From Bisbaumannia sp015645095 (GTDB lineage: Bacteria; Pseudomonadota; Gammaproteobacteria; Pseudomonadales; Halomonadaceae), in the NCBI GenBank assembly GCA_036871055.1, contig CP141893.1, positions 186,001 to 250,000 on the forward strand: a stretch of DNA of 64,000 nt, in the 5' to 3' direction. The translations under genes were made by a program, and so were the position numbers. Below the pieces are notes generated by a model, which searched no databases, was not told the DNA's origin, and saw only the letters and a program-made list of their open reading frames with translations. Shown one piece after another: positions 16,730-24,284 of the stretch. The stretch's first letter is position 1; each line of letters starts with the position of its first letter.

Positions 16730-16910
16730 AACCCATCTGCCCGGCAGATCATGTCCTGTTACCACCCCGCCCCCAACGACTACCGGCTGACCCTCACCAC
16801 TCAATTCCGCCAGCTCGCGGAAGGGTAAAGCCCATCTGCCCGGCAGCTCCTGTCCTGTTACCCCCTCCGCCCCCAATGACTACCGCCTGACCCTGACCAC
16901 CCAGTTAACC
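16653..16910 (+). repeat. Tandem copies of the regulator gene's 3' end
   Basis: Units start with GGCAG at 16653, 16743 and 16842 (about 90, 99 and at least 69 bp). Each holds CCCCCAA(C/T)GACTACCG and the coding text for the last 20 or so residues of the GntR-type protein. Only the first copy is in the gene; the other two are decayed, non-coding copies after the stop codon. Confidence 0.85.
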
Positions 16911-17073
16911 AAGCTGGAAGCCTGAAGAGCGGCGCTTCGCGCCTGGAAGCTGGAAGAAATACCCGGCCCGGCTTCGCCGGGAGTGGTAAGCCTTAAGCTT
17001 GAAGCTGGAAGAAAATCCTTGGCGCTGGCTTTGGTGGCAACATGCTGCCTTCCAGCTTCCAGCTTCCAGCTGG
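16911..17073. repeat. Dispersed GCTGGAAG-type repeats, copies B
   Basis: Two elements in a row. The first (16911-16989) holds AAGCTGGAAG, CTGGAAGCTGGAAG and a CCCGGC-TTC-GCCGGG hairpin (16967-16981). The second (about 16990-17073) has AAGCTTGAAGCTGGAAGAAAA, an interior like copy A (ATGCTGCCTTCCAGCTTCC) and extra inverse arms. Together with the regulator 3' copies and the promoter below they fill the 500-bp gap 16730-17229. Confidence 0.7.
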
Positions 17074-17099
17074 TGTGGCCCTTGCGTCCCCTTCTCATG

Positions 17100-17186
17100 A
17101 ATACTATATAGTATTGACAGGCGGGGCGGCTCGACTATACTCGCCTACATAGGATCAAATAATAAATCGTGTTTCATTACTGATAC
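17100..17186 (+). promoter_or_regulatory. Promoter and operators of the Rieske oxygenase operon
   Basis: TTGACA (17114-17119), 16 bases, TATACT (17136-17141) is a near-consensus sigma-70 promoter. A perfect 16-bp palindrome AATACTATATAGTATT (17100-17115) overlaps the -35 box. Downstream, 17154-17186 is the first of three copies of a 33-bp element starting ATCAAATAATAAA, followed by a dyad centre AAAT-N3-GTTT. Its place after the expected transcription start suggests repression. The other copies precede the monooxygenase and IclR units. Confidence 0.7.
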
Positions 17187-17229
17187 GCGAGCACGGACGA
17201 CCCACGCATCCAATGATGAGGACGACCCC

Positions 17230-17547
17230 ATGAGTTGGACCCCTGTCTGCAAGACCGATCAGGTGCAGGAAGACTTCCCCTTCTCCGCCAAGCTGGGCGA
17301 CAAGGAGATCGGCGTCTATGTGCTGGACGGCGAGTACTACGCCCTCGAGGACGTCTGCCCCCACGCCTATGCGCTGCTCTCCCAGGGCTTCGTCGAGGAT
17401 GGCCAGGTGGAGTGCCCGCTCCACGAGGCGGTATTCGACATCAAGACCGGCAAGTGTCTGCGCGAGCCCGCCGACCGGGACCTGCACGTCTACCCGGTAC
17501 GCATCATCGACGACGAAATTCAGCTGCAAGTCAGCGAGGAGGCCTGA
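17230..17547 (+). CDS. Rieske-type [2Fe-2S] ferredoxin
   Basis: 105-residue soluble Rieske protein that passes electrons to the oxygenase encoded two genes downstream. Cluster ligands are visible as C43-P-H45 and C62-P-L-H65, the usual bacterial ring-hydroxylating dioxygenase ferredoxin spacing, followed by EAVFDIKTGKCLREPA. The ATG at 17230 has TGATGAGGA ending seven bases before it. First gene of an operon: ferredoxin, small helix-turn-helix-like protein, oxygenase, dehydrogenase, reductase. Its ribosome-binding site is complementary over nine bases to the single-stranded region of the candidate Fur-controlled sRNA at 49.6 kb. Confidence 0.93.
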   Translation: MSWTPVCKTDQVQEDFPFSAKLGDKEIGVYVLDGEYYALEDVCPHAYALLSQGFVEDGQVECPLHEAVFDIKTGKCLREPADRDLHVYPVRIIDDEIQLQVSEEA

Positions 17548-17551
17548 GCCC

Positions 17552-17860
17552 ATGTCCACCCCCCTCGACCACAATCCCGAGCTCAAGACCTGGGCCCGCA
17601 TCATCCCCTCCTCGGAGCCGGGTCAGGGCCATATCGAACGCCCCGGCGGCTTCGATAACCGGGTCTGGCAGAACCGCCAGCGCGCCCCGGAGGCCTTCGA
17701 ACTGGCCCTGGTGGCGGCCCTGGAGGCCGTCTTCGAGAGCGGTGCCAGCGAGCTCGATGAGGTGATCGCCGGGCTCAATGCCCGCCATAGCCAGGATCGC
17801 CAGGGCCAGCCCTGGACCGAGGAGAGCTTCCTCCAGGAGATGGCGGTGCTGGGTCAGTAA
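17552..17860 (+). CDS. Small protein resembling recombinase-like helix-turn-helix family
   Basis: 102 residues, no hydrophobic segment. It begins DHNPELKTWARIIPS, has a conserved-looking GGFDNRVWQNR, then two helices (AFELALVAALEAVFESGASE and ELDEVIAGLNARH) and a C-terminal WTEESFLQEMAVLG. I recall small proteins of this type, annotated as recombinase-like helix-turn-helix proteins, beside Rieske oxygenase genes, but their function is not established. It sits 4 bp after the ferredoxin stop and 38 bp before the oxygenase, with GAGGAGG upstream, so it is made with them. It could be an oxygenase assembly or accessory factor rather than a DNA-binding protein. Confidence 0.7.
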   Translation: MSTPLDHNPELKTWARIIPSSEPGQGHIERPGGFDNRVWQNRQRAPEAFELALVAALEAVFESGASELDEVIAGLNARHSQDRQGQPWTEESFLQEMAVLGQ

Positions 17861-17898
17861 GGCCGCGCCCCGAGACAACGACAATCAAGGTGAGAGAG

Positions 17899-18930
17899 AT
17901 GACGACAGCCGCTTCCATGGACGCCGACGTCCAAGACTATCTCGATACCGGCCTGCGCTCCCTGTGGTACCCGGTGGTGGCCAGCTGGGAGGTGGGCAGT
18001 AACCCCCTGGGCATTACCCGCCTGGGCGAGAACCTGGCCCTGTGGCGCGATCATGACGGCGTGGTGCATGCCATCGAGGATCGCTGCCCCCACCGCGGCG
18101 CCCGCCTCTCCAAGGGCTGGAACCTGGGCAACCGCCTGGCCTGCTGGTACCACGGCGTCGAGGTGGACGGCGAAGGCACCGTCTGCGACGTGCCGGCGAT
18201 CAGCAACAGCCCCATGGTGGGCACCTCCTGCGTGCGTCACTACCCGGTGCAGGAGGCCCATGGCACCATCTTCGTCTTCTTCGGCACTACCCCGGACGAG
18301 GAGCCGCCGGCGCTGGAGCTGCCCGAGCAGCTCACCGACGAGGCCACCTATGGCAACTTCCTGTGCACCGCCACCTGGAAGTGCAACTACCAGTATGCGG
18401 TGGATAACGTCATGGACCCCATGCACGGCACCTACCTGCATGCGGATTCCCACTCCATGGCCGAGGGCGACCGCCAGGCGGAGATGGTGCTGGAGCCCAC
18501 CGCGACCGGCTTCGTCTTCAAGAAGACCGGCCAGACCGGGGTCAACTTCGACTGGGTGGAGTACGGTAACAGCGGGGCCCTCTGGCTGCGCCTGTCGATT
18601 CCTTACCAGCAGCGCTTCGGGCCGGGCGGTCCCTTCTGGATCGTCGGCATGGCGGTGCCCGAAGACAAGGAGCACACCCGGGTCTTCTTCTGGCGGGTGC
18701 GCAAGGTCGACGGTTGGCAGCGCCAGGTGTGGCGTTTCTTCTACCGCACCAAGCTCGAGGGCCTGCACTGGGACGTGCTGGAGCAGGATCGCGTCATCCT
18801 CGAGAACCTGGCGCCGGACGCCCGTCACCACGAGAACCTCTACCAGCACGACGTGGGCCTCTCGCGGCTGCGTCGGGTGATGCTGAAGATGGCCAAGGCG
18901 CAGCTCGCCAAGCGCCAGGAGGCGGCCTGA
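17899..18930 (+). CDS. Rieske non-haem iron oxygenase, large (alpha) subunit
   Basis: 343-residue terminal oxygenase. The N-terminal Rieske domain has C63-P-H65 and C82-W-Y-H85; the catalytic domain carries NVMDPMHGTYLH, giving the bridging D173 and iron ligands H176 and H181. The short length and lack of a beta-subunit gene nearby point to an alpha-only (alpha-3) oxygenase or O-demethylase/monooxygenase of the phthalate/vanillate/dicamba type. A GTG at 17890 is in frame, but the ATG at 17899 is correctly spaced from AAGG. Substrate unknown; neighbours supply the ferredoxin, reductase and a dehydrogenase. Confidence 0.92.
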   Translation: MTTAASMDADVQDYLDTGLRSLWYPVVASWEVGSNPLGITRLGENLALWRDHDGVVHAIEDRCPHRGARLSKGWNLGNRLACWYHGVEVDGEGTVCDVPAISNSPMVGTSCVRHYPVQEAHGTIFVFFGTTPDEEPPALELPEQLTDEATYGNFLCTATWKCNYQYAVDNVMDPMHGTYLHADSHSMAEGDRQAEMVLEPTATGFVFKKTGQTGVNFDWVEYGNSGALWLRLSIPYQQRFGPGGPFWIVGMAVPEDKEHTRVFFWRVRKVDGWQRQVWRFFYRTKLEGLHWDVLEQDRVILENLAPDARHHENLYQHDVGLSRLRRVMLKMAKAQLAKRQEAA

Positions 18931-18931
18931 G

Positions 18932-19690
18932 ATGGCCGGGCAGGGGCTGGCCGGCAAGCGGCTGATGATCACCGGCGCTGCCCGCGGCCTGGGGCGTAGC
19001 ATCGCCGAGGCCGCCGCCGCCGAAGGCGCGCGCCTGGTGATCAGCGATATCCTCGAGGCGGAGCTGACCCAGACCGCCGCGGCGCTGCGCGAGGGCGGCG
19101 CCGAGGTGGAGGCGCTGGTGATCGATCAGGGCGATGCCGCCTCCATCGAGTCGGGCCTGGCGCGGGTCGCCGAGGGCGGGGCCCTGGATGGCCTGGTCAA
19201 TAACGCCGCCATCGCCACCAATGTGGGCGGCAAGACCCTGGACGAGTACGACCCCGAGCTGTGGGACCGGGTCATGGCGGTGAACGTGCGCGGGGTCTGG
19301 CAGATGACCCGGGCGGCGCGGCCACTGCTGGCCCAGGCCAAGCGCGGCAAGGTGGTCAATGTGGCCTCCGATACCGCCCTCTGGGGGGCGCCGCGGCTGA
19401 TGGCCTATGTGGCCAGCAAGGGCGCGGTGATCTCGATGACCCGGGCCATGGCCCGGGAGCTGGGCGAGCAGGGCATCTGCATCAACGCCATCGCCCCGGG
19501 GCTGACCCACTGCGAGGCCACCGAGTACGTGCCCGAGGAGCGCTACGCCTACTATGCCGCCGGGCGCGCCCTCAAGGAGGAACAGCACCCCCGGGACATC
19601 GACGGCACCGTGCTCTACCTGCTCTCGGACTGGTCGAACTTCGTGACCGGTCAGCTGATCCCCATCAACGGCGGCTTCGTCTTCAACTAG
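18932..19690 (+). CDS. Short-chain dehydrogenase/reductase
   Basis: 252-residue classical SDR. Rossmann motif TGAARGLG (residues about 14-21), DGLVNNAA, active-site Ser in NVASDTALWG and the YVASK catalytic pair, ending INGGFVFN. One base separates it from the oxygenase stop, so translation is coupled. In oxygenase operons such enzymes usually oxidise a cis-diol or an alcohol released by hydroxylation; which applies here cannot be told from sequence. Confidence 0.92.
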   Translation: MAGQGLAGKRLMITGAARGLGRSIAEAAAAEGARLVISDILEAELTQTAAALREGGAEVEALVIDQGDAASIESGLARVAEGGALDGLVNNAAIATNVGGKTLDEYDPELWDRVMAVNVRGVWQMTRAARPLLAQAKRGKVVNVASDTALWGAPRLMAYVASKGAVISMTRAMARELGEQGICINAIAPGLTHCEATEYVPEERYAYYAAGRALKEEQHPRDIDGTVLYLLSDWSNFVTGQLIPINGGFVFN

Positions 19691-19702
19691 GGGGAAAGGA
19701 CC

Positions 19703-20911
19703 ATGTCCAGCGAGGAGATTTCCCGCATCGTGGTGATCGGCGGTGGCCAGGCCGGCGGCTACGCCTGCAAGGCGCTGCGCGGCGAGGGCTATGCCGGCCG
19801 GCTCACGGTGGTGGCCGACGAGCCCCACGACTTCTACGAACGCCCGCCGCTCTCCAAGGGCGTGGTCACCGCGGACGAGCCGCTGCCGCGGCTCTTCCCG
19901 GAGGACAGCCTGGCGGCCCTCGATATCGACTGGCGGCGCCCCCGGCGGGCCTCGGCCATCGATCGCCAGGCCCAGGAGGTGGTGCTCGACGACGGCGAGC
20001 GCCTGCCCTACGACCGCCTGCTGATCGCCACCGGCAGCCGGCCACGGCTGCCGGTACCCGAGTGGGCGGAGATCGACCATGTCATGACCTTGCGCACCTG
20101 GGACGACGCCACCCGGCTTAAGGCACGGCTCGGCGAGAGTCGACGCCTGGGGGTGATCGGTGGCGGCTGGATCGGCCTGGAGGTGGCCTCCAGCGCCCGC
20201 AAGCTGGGTCTCGAGGTGGATGTCTTCGAGCGCGCCCCGGCCCTCTGCGGACGCAGCGTGGGACCGGAGGTGGCCGAGGCGATCCGCGAGCTCCATGAGC
20301 GCCACGGCGTGGGCCTGGCGCTGAACCGCCAGGAGATCCAACTGAGCGAGGCGGCCGATGGACGGGTGACGATCACCGCCGATGGGGAAGCCCGCGCGCC
20401 CTACGACCTGGTGGTGGTGGGTGTCGGCGTCGAGATCAACCTTGAGCTGGCTCGCGACGCGGGTCTGCGCACCGAGCAGGGCATCGTGGTGGACGCCGCC
20501 GGCCAGACCTCGGACCCACGGATCTTCGCCGCCGGCGACGTCTCCCAACACCCCCAGTTGGGGCTCTGCCTGCAGTCCTGGGCCTATGCCCAGAACCAGG
20601 CCCGGGTGGTGGCCGAGGCCATGCTCGGCCAGGCGGCCCACTACGACGAGCCGGCCTGGCTCTGGTCCGATCAGCACGGGGTCAATATCCAGATCCTCGG
20701 CGTGCCGAGCGGCGAGCTCCGGTGCGTGGTGCGCCGGGAGGCCCAGGGGCCGGTGTTCTTCTATCTCGATGACGCCCAGCGCCTGGTGCAGATGGTGGCC
20801 TTCGACCAGCCGCGGGCCATCAAGCTGGGCAAGCGCTGGATCGCCGCCGGTCGGGTGCTGGATGCTGGCGAGCTGGCCGACCCCGACTTCAACCTGATGT
20901 CGCTGCGCTAA
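19703..20911 (+). CDS. FAD-dependent ferredoxin reductase of the Rieske system
   Basis: 402-residue NAD(P)H:ferredoxin oxidoreductase of the BphA4/rubredoxin reductase family. Two dinucleotide folds are seen: FAD site IVVIGGGQAGGYACKALR and NAD site LGVIGGGWIGLEVASSARKL, with YERPPLSKG, the C-terminal FAD block FAAGDV and a reductase-type C-terminal domain (FYLDDAQRLVQMVAFDQPR). It starts 12 bp after the SDR with GGGGGAAAGGA. It completes a three-component electron chain: reductase to Rieske ferredoxin to oxygenase. Confidence 0.93.
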   Translation: MSSEEISRIVVIGGGQAGGYACKALRGEGYAGRLTVVADEPHDFYERPPLSKGVVTADEPLPRLFPEDSLAALDIDWRRPRRASAIDRQAQEVVLDDGERLPYDRLLIATGSRPRLPVPEWAEIDHVMTLRTWDDATRLKARLGESRRLGVIGGGWIGLEVASSARKLGLEVDVFERAPALCGRSVGPEVAEAIRELHERHGVGLALNRQEIQLSEAADGRVTITADGEARAPYDLVVVGVGVEINLELARDAGLRTEQGIVVDAAGQTSDPRIFAAGDVSQHPQLGLCLQSWAYAQNQARVVAEAMLGQAAHYDEPAWLWSDQHGVNIQILGVPSGELRCVVRREAQGPVFFYLDDAQRLVQMVAFDQPRAIKLGKRWIAAGRVLDAGELADPDFNLMSLR

Positions 20912-20960
20912 GCGCCTGATCGGGGAGGGGGCCGTGCCTCCTCCCGCCTCGGGAGTCCTT

Positions 20961-21188
20961 ATGCTGATCCCGTCCCGCTATGGTCACTGGGTCGTCTCCG
21001 TGCTGATGACCACTTATATGGCGGGGCTGATGACCCTGGCCATCACCCTCGTCAATACCGGCCTGGATGGCGCTTTCCTCGGTCGCTGGGGGCGTTCCTT
21101 CCTGATCTCCTGGCCCATCGCCTTCGGCCTGATCACCCTGGGGCGGCCGCTGGTCCTGCGCCTGGCCGACAAGCTGATCCGTCATTGA
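20961..21188 (+). CDS. DUF2798-family small membrane protein
   Basis: 75 residues with two hydrophobic helices: VVSVLMTTYMAGLMTLAITL, a short loop NTGLDGAFLGRW, then FLISWPIAFGLITLGRPLVL. This is the DUF2798 layout; function unknown. The ATG at 20961 follows GGGAG; an upstream GTG at 20934 is less likely. It is the last gene before a strong terminator, so it may be co-transcribed with the Rieske operon. Its final 35 bases, stop included, are imperfectly repeated immediately after the stop codon. Confidence 0.75.
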   Translation: MLIPSRYGHWVVSVLMTTYMAGLMTLAITLVNTGLDGAFLGRWGRSFLISWPIAFGLITLGRPLVLRLADKLIRH

Positions 21189-21223
21189 TCCTGCGCCTGG
21201 CCAGCCAACCGGTCCGTTATCGA
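21154..21223 (+). repeat. 35-bp tandem duplication of the DUF2798 gene 3' end
   Basis: 21154-21188 (ending in the TGA) and 21189-21223 match at 27 of 35 positions, both starting TCCTGCGCCTGGCC and ending in TGA/CGA. The second unit is outside the gene and decayed. Confidence 0.7.
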
Positions 21224-21231
21224 TCCTCCTG

Positions 21232-21276
21232 TCGCCAATGGCCGCCCCCTGTCTCGGGGCGGCCATTGGCGATTTC
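21232..21276 (+). terminator. Strong hairpin terminator ending the Rieske operon
   Basis: A perfect 17-bp stem (21232-21248 with 21256-21272) around a seven-base loop, followed by TTTCGATGTTTG. It isolates the Rieske operon from the next promoter only ten bases further on. Confidence 0.75.
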
Positions 21277-21281
21277 GATGT

Positions 21282-21349
21282 TTGACAAAGCCTCGGGCTC
21301 GACCTACAGTCTGACTATCAAATAATAAACTCTGTTTTATATATGAAAT
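21282..21349 (+). promoter_or_regulatory. Promoter and shared operator of the monooxygenase-TRAP-sulfatase unit
   Basis: TTGACA (21282-21287), 17 bases, TACAGT (21305-21310). Six bases later the second copy of the 33-bp element runs from 21317 to 21349, starting ATCAAATAATAAA; its dyad centre is AAAC-N3-GTTT, a compensated C/G change compared with AAAT-N3-ATTT at 27.4 kb. About 130 bp of leader separates it from the gene. Confidence 0.7.
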
Positions 21350-21477
21350 AAATGCCGGCCCGGAGAGGCGGATAGAGCAGAGACAAGGACGGAAGGACCT
21401 GCGCACTTCCCTGGCGCATCCCGGGAGCCAAGGCTCCCTCCAAGACGTTCCCAGTGAGCTCGAGAGACAGGTGGGGT

Positions 21478-22605
21478 ATGACAAAGCTAAGAATCGGTAT
21501 CTGTGGTGGTGGTGTGGGTGGTCTCTGTGCGGCCATTGCCTTGCGTGAGGCGGGCCATGAGGCCATCGTCTTCGAGCAGGCCAAGCAGTTCCTGCGCATC
21601 GGCGCCGACGTGAACCTGACGCCCAATGCGGTGCGCGCCCTGGATCGCCTGGGCGTGGGCGACGTCCTGCGGGAGACCGCGGCGCGGCCCACCCACCGCC
21701 TGAGCCGCACCTGGGACAGTGGCGAGATCACCTCCAAGCTGCCCATGAGCGATGCCGCCGAGGCCAAGTATGGCGCGCCCCAGCTGACCATCCACCGTGG
21801 CGACCTGCTCAAGGCCCTGGAGGCCAAGTTGCCGGAGGCGGCGCTTCGACTGGGCAGCAAGGTGGCCCGTGTCGAGGCCGGCGAGCAACCGGTGGTGCAT
21901 TTCGAGGATGGCAGCAGCGAGCGCCTGGACGTGGTGATCGGCGCCGACGGTATCCACTCCGCGGTACGCCGCTCCCTGTTCGGCGACGACAGCCCCGAGT
22001 TCACCGGCCTGGTCTCCTACCGGGCGGTGGTGCCGCGCAGCGCCGTGCCCGAGGTGGAGAACCTGGATGCCTTCACCAAGTGGTGGGGCGAGAGTGCCGA
22101 CAGCCAGGTGGTGGTCTTCCCGCTGACCCGCGGCGAGGAGGTCTTTATCTTCGCCACCACGCCCCAGGAGGGCTGGCGCGAGGAGTCCTGGACCCTGCCC
22201 GGTGACGTGGACGAGCTGCGCGAGGTCTACAAGGATTTCCATCCCGACGTGCGTGCCCTGCTGGCGGCCTGCGACAGCGTGACCAAGTCGGCCCTCTATG
22301 TGCGCGAGCCCATGGAGCGCTGGTCCGAGGGGCATGTGACCATTCTCGGCGATGCCGCCCACCCCATGGTGCCTTTCATGGCCCAGGGCGCCTGCATGGC
22401 CATCGAGGATGCCGTGGTATTGTCGCGCTGTCTGGCCGAGGCCGATCGCGAGGCGGTGCCGGCGGCCCTGGCCCGCTACGAACGGGCCCGTCGCGAGCGT
22501 ACCGCCCAGGTACAGCGCGGCTCGCGGGCCAACAACTGGCTGAAGGGCGAGGGCAATGCCGACTGGGTGTATGGCTATGATGCCTGGGGCGTGGCCCTGG
22601 ACTGA
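21478..22605 (+). CDS. FAD-dependent aromatic-ring monooxygenase (salicylate/3-hydroxybenzoate hydroxylase type)
   Basis: 375-residue single-component flavin hydroxylase. It shows the three family fingerprints: GxGxxG in IGICGGGVGGLCAA, the DG motif GADGIHSAVRRS and the GD motif ILGDAAHPMVPFMAQGACMA followed by IEDAVVLSRC. The family uses NAD(P)H and O2 to hydroxylate phenolic or aromatic acids. It probably acts after, or parallel to, the Rieske oxygenase. The ATG at 21478 follows AGGTGGGG. It heads a unit that continues into the TRAP genes about 70 bp downstream. Confidence 0.9.
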   Translation: MTKLRIGICGGGVGGLCAAIALREAGHEAIVFEQAKQFLRIGADVNLTPNAVRALDRLGVGDVLRETAARPTHRLSRTWDSGEITSKLPMSDAAEAKYGAPQLTIHRGDLLKALEAKLPEAALRLGSKVARVEAGEQPVVHFEDGSSERLDVVIGADGIHSAVRRSLFGDDSPEFTGLVSYRAVVPRSAVPEVENLDAFTKWWGESADSQVVVFPLTRGEEVFIFATTPQEGWREESWTLPGDVDELREVYKDFHPDVRALLAACDSVTKSALYVREPMERWSEGHVTILGDAAHPMVPFMAQGACMAIEDAVVLSRCLAEADREAVPAALARYERARRERTAQVQRGSRANNWLKGEGNADWVYGYDAWGVALD

Positions 22606-22631
22606 GTGACGAGCGCTGGATCGACAACAAC

Positions 22632-22666
22632 GAGAGCCAAAATAATGAGAGCCACAATAATGAGAG
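22632..22666 (+). repeat. 15-bp direct repeats with spaced start codons before dctP
   Basis: GAGAGCCAAAATAAT (22632-22646), GAGAGCCACAATAAT (22647-22661) and a partial GAGAG. In-frame ATGs at 22645, 22660 and 22675 are exactly 15 bases apart; only the last gives a normal signal peptide. Confidence 0.65.
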
Positions 22667-22674
22667 AGAGTGCA

Positions 22675-23655
22675 ATGAAAACAACGACGCTGACCTCCCT
22701 GGTGGCCGGGATCTCCCTGGCCGGACTGAGCCTCACCGCCGCCGCCGATGCGGTGACCCTCAATGTGGTGAGCTTCACCCCCAAGACCGCGGCGGTCTCC
22801 GCCGGCTTCGAGCGCTTCGTCAATGCGGTGAACGAGGAGTTCGAGGGCGAGCTGGCGCTGAACTGGCGCGGCGGCCCCGAGGTGATGCCGCCCTTCCGCC
22901 TGGCCGATGCGGTACGCAACAACTCCATCGACATGGCGCTGATCAGCCCCAGCTACTATTCCGGCCTGGTGCCCTCCTCGAGCAGTGCCAACTTCTCCTT
23001 CAAGACCTACGAGGAGATCCTCGAGAGCGGCTACTACGATCGCATGACCGAGATCCACGCCGAGCGTGGCCTGCGCTACCTGGGCGAGATTCCCGCCACC
23101 GACGTCAAGTTCTTCCTCTTCTTCAAGGATCGCATCGACGGCATCGATGACCTGCGCGGCAAGCGCATCCGGGTCTTCCCCACCGGCCTGCCTTTCATCG
23201 AGGCGCTGGGGGCCAATGGCCTGGTACTGCCCATCGGCGAGATCTATACCGCCATGGAGCGGGGCGCCATCGATGGTTTCATGCAGGGCAACCTGGGCTG
23301 GGCCGAGCAGTACGAGGACGTGGTCAACTACTACATCACCCCGCCGTTCTACCGCGCCGGCTTCAGCGTGCTGGTCAGCCAGCGGGCCTGGGATCGCCTG
23401 CCCGAGGCGCTGCGCGGCGAGCTCCAGGACTATGTGCGCCATACCCTGGGGCCGGAACTCGACCAGAGCTGGGGTGACGTGATCGCCGCCGGTAACGCCG
23501 AGGTTGCGGCCGCCGGTTTCGAGGAGATCGCCTTCGAGGGCGAGGAAGCCGAGCGCTACCTGCAGATCGCCATCGACGCGGCCTGGGAGCATATGCAGGA
23601 GCAGATCGGCAACGACGAGCTGACGGCGGAGCTGCGCGCCATGCTGGTGGAGTGA
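22675..23655 (+). CDS. TRAP transporter solute-binding protein (DctP family)
   Basis: 326-residue periplasmic receptor of a tripartite ATP-independent transporter. Starting at the ATG 22675 gives a regular signal peptide (KTTTLTSLVAGISLAGLSL, cleavage around AAADA). The mature part has the DctP traits: MPPFRLADAVRNNSIDMAL, the RGKRIRVF segment holding the conserved substrate-carboxylate Arg, and ERGAIDGFMQGN. TRAP receptors of this type usually bind organic acids. With the following two genes it is most likely the importer for the compound degraded by this island. Confidence 0.9.
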   Translation: MKTTTLTSLVAGISLAGLSLTAAADAVTLNVVSFTPKTAAVSAGFERFVNAVNEEFEGELALNWRGGPEVMPPFRLADAVRNNSIDMALISPSYYSGLVPSSSSANFSFKTYEEILESGYYDRMTEIHAERGLRYLGEIPATDVKFFLFFKDRIDGIDDLRGKRIRVFPTGLPFIEALGANGLVLPIGEIYTAMERGAIDGFMQGNLGWAEQYEDVVNYYITPPFYRAGFSVLVSQRAWDRLPEALRGELQDYVRHTLGPELDQSWGDVIAAGNAEVAAAGFEEIAFEGEEAERYLQIAIDAAWEHMQEQIGNDELTAELRAMLVE

Positions 23656-23728
23656 TCCACCCCGGTGGGGTGCCCCGGCCCATCCAGGACGGGGCGCCTC
23701 CGACTTTCCCTACTTCAGGTGGCTCGAT

Positions 23729-24241
23729 ATGCAACAGTCACTCACCCGCGGCAAGTCTCTCCTGTCACTTCTTATGCGGGGCGTGAGCCGTTTGAACCTG
23801 CTGCTGGCGGGCATCAGCGCAGCCACGCTGGTGGCCGCCACGGCAGCCGTCTTCTGCGAGATCCTGTCGCGACTCTTCTTCGGCAAGTCGCTGGTCTGGG
23901 TGGTGGAGCTGAGTGGCTATGCGCTGCTCTACATGACCTTCCTCGGCGCCCCCTACCTGCTGGAGAAGAATCGCCATGTGGCCATCGATATCGTCACCGA
24001 GCACCTGCCGCCGCGGCTGCAGAGGCCGCTGGCGTTCCTGGTGGCGCTGTTCGGCGCGGTCATCTGTCTCTATGCCGCCTGGTATGGCCTGGCGGTGACC
24101 CTCGACCAGTACCAGTTCGGCTCCCGCGAGACCACCGTGCTGGCGCCGCGCAGCTACCTGCTCACCTGGGTCTTCCCCCTGGGCATGGTGCTGCTCTCTA
24201 TCCAGTTCGTGGCACAGGCCGTGGCCTGTCTGAAGCGCTGA
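23729..24241 (+). CDS. TRAP transporter small permease (DctQ family)
   Basis: 170 residues with four transmembrane helices (LNLLLAGISAATLVAATAAV, ALLYMTFLGAPYLL, FLVALFGAVICLYAAWYG and LTWVFPLGMVLLSIQFVAQA). It carries the DctQ-type signature of an acidic/aromatic segment around VVELSGYALLYMTFLGAP and EKNRHVAIDIV. It forms the membrane complex with the DctM gene 43 bp downstream. The order P-Q-M is canonical. Confidence 0.9.
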   Translation: MQQSLTRGKSLLSLLMRGVSRLNLLLAGISAATLVAATAAVFCEILSRLFFGKSLVWVVELSGYALLYMTFLGAPYLLEKNRHVAIDIVTEHLPPRLQRPLAFLVALFGAVICLYAAWYGLAVTLDQYQFGSRETTVLAPRSYLLTWVFPLGMVLLSIQFVAQAVACLKR

Positions 24242-24284
24242 CCCCGTCGGCCCACCCGACTCAGGCCCCCTGTGGAGGTATGTT

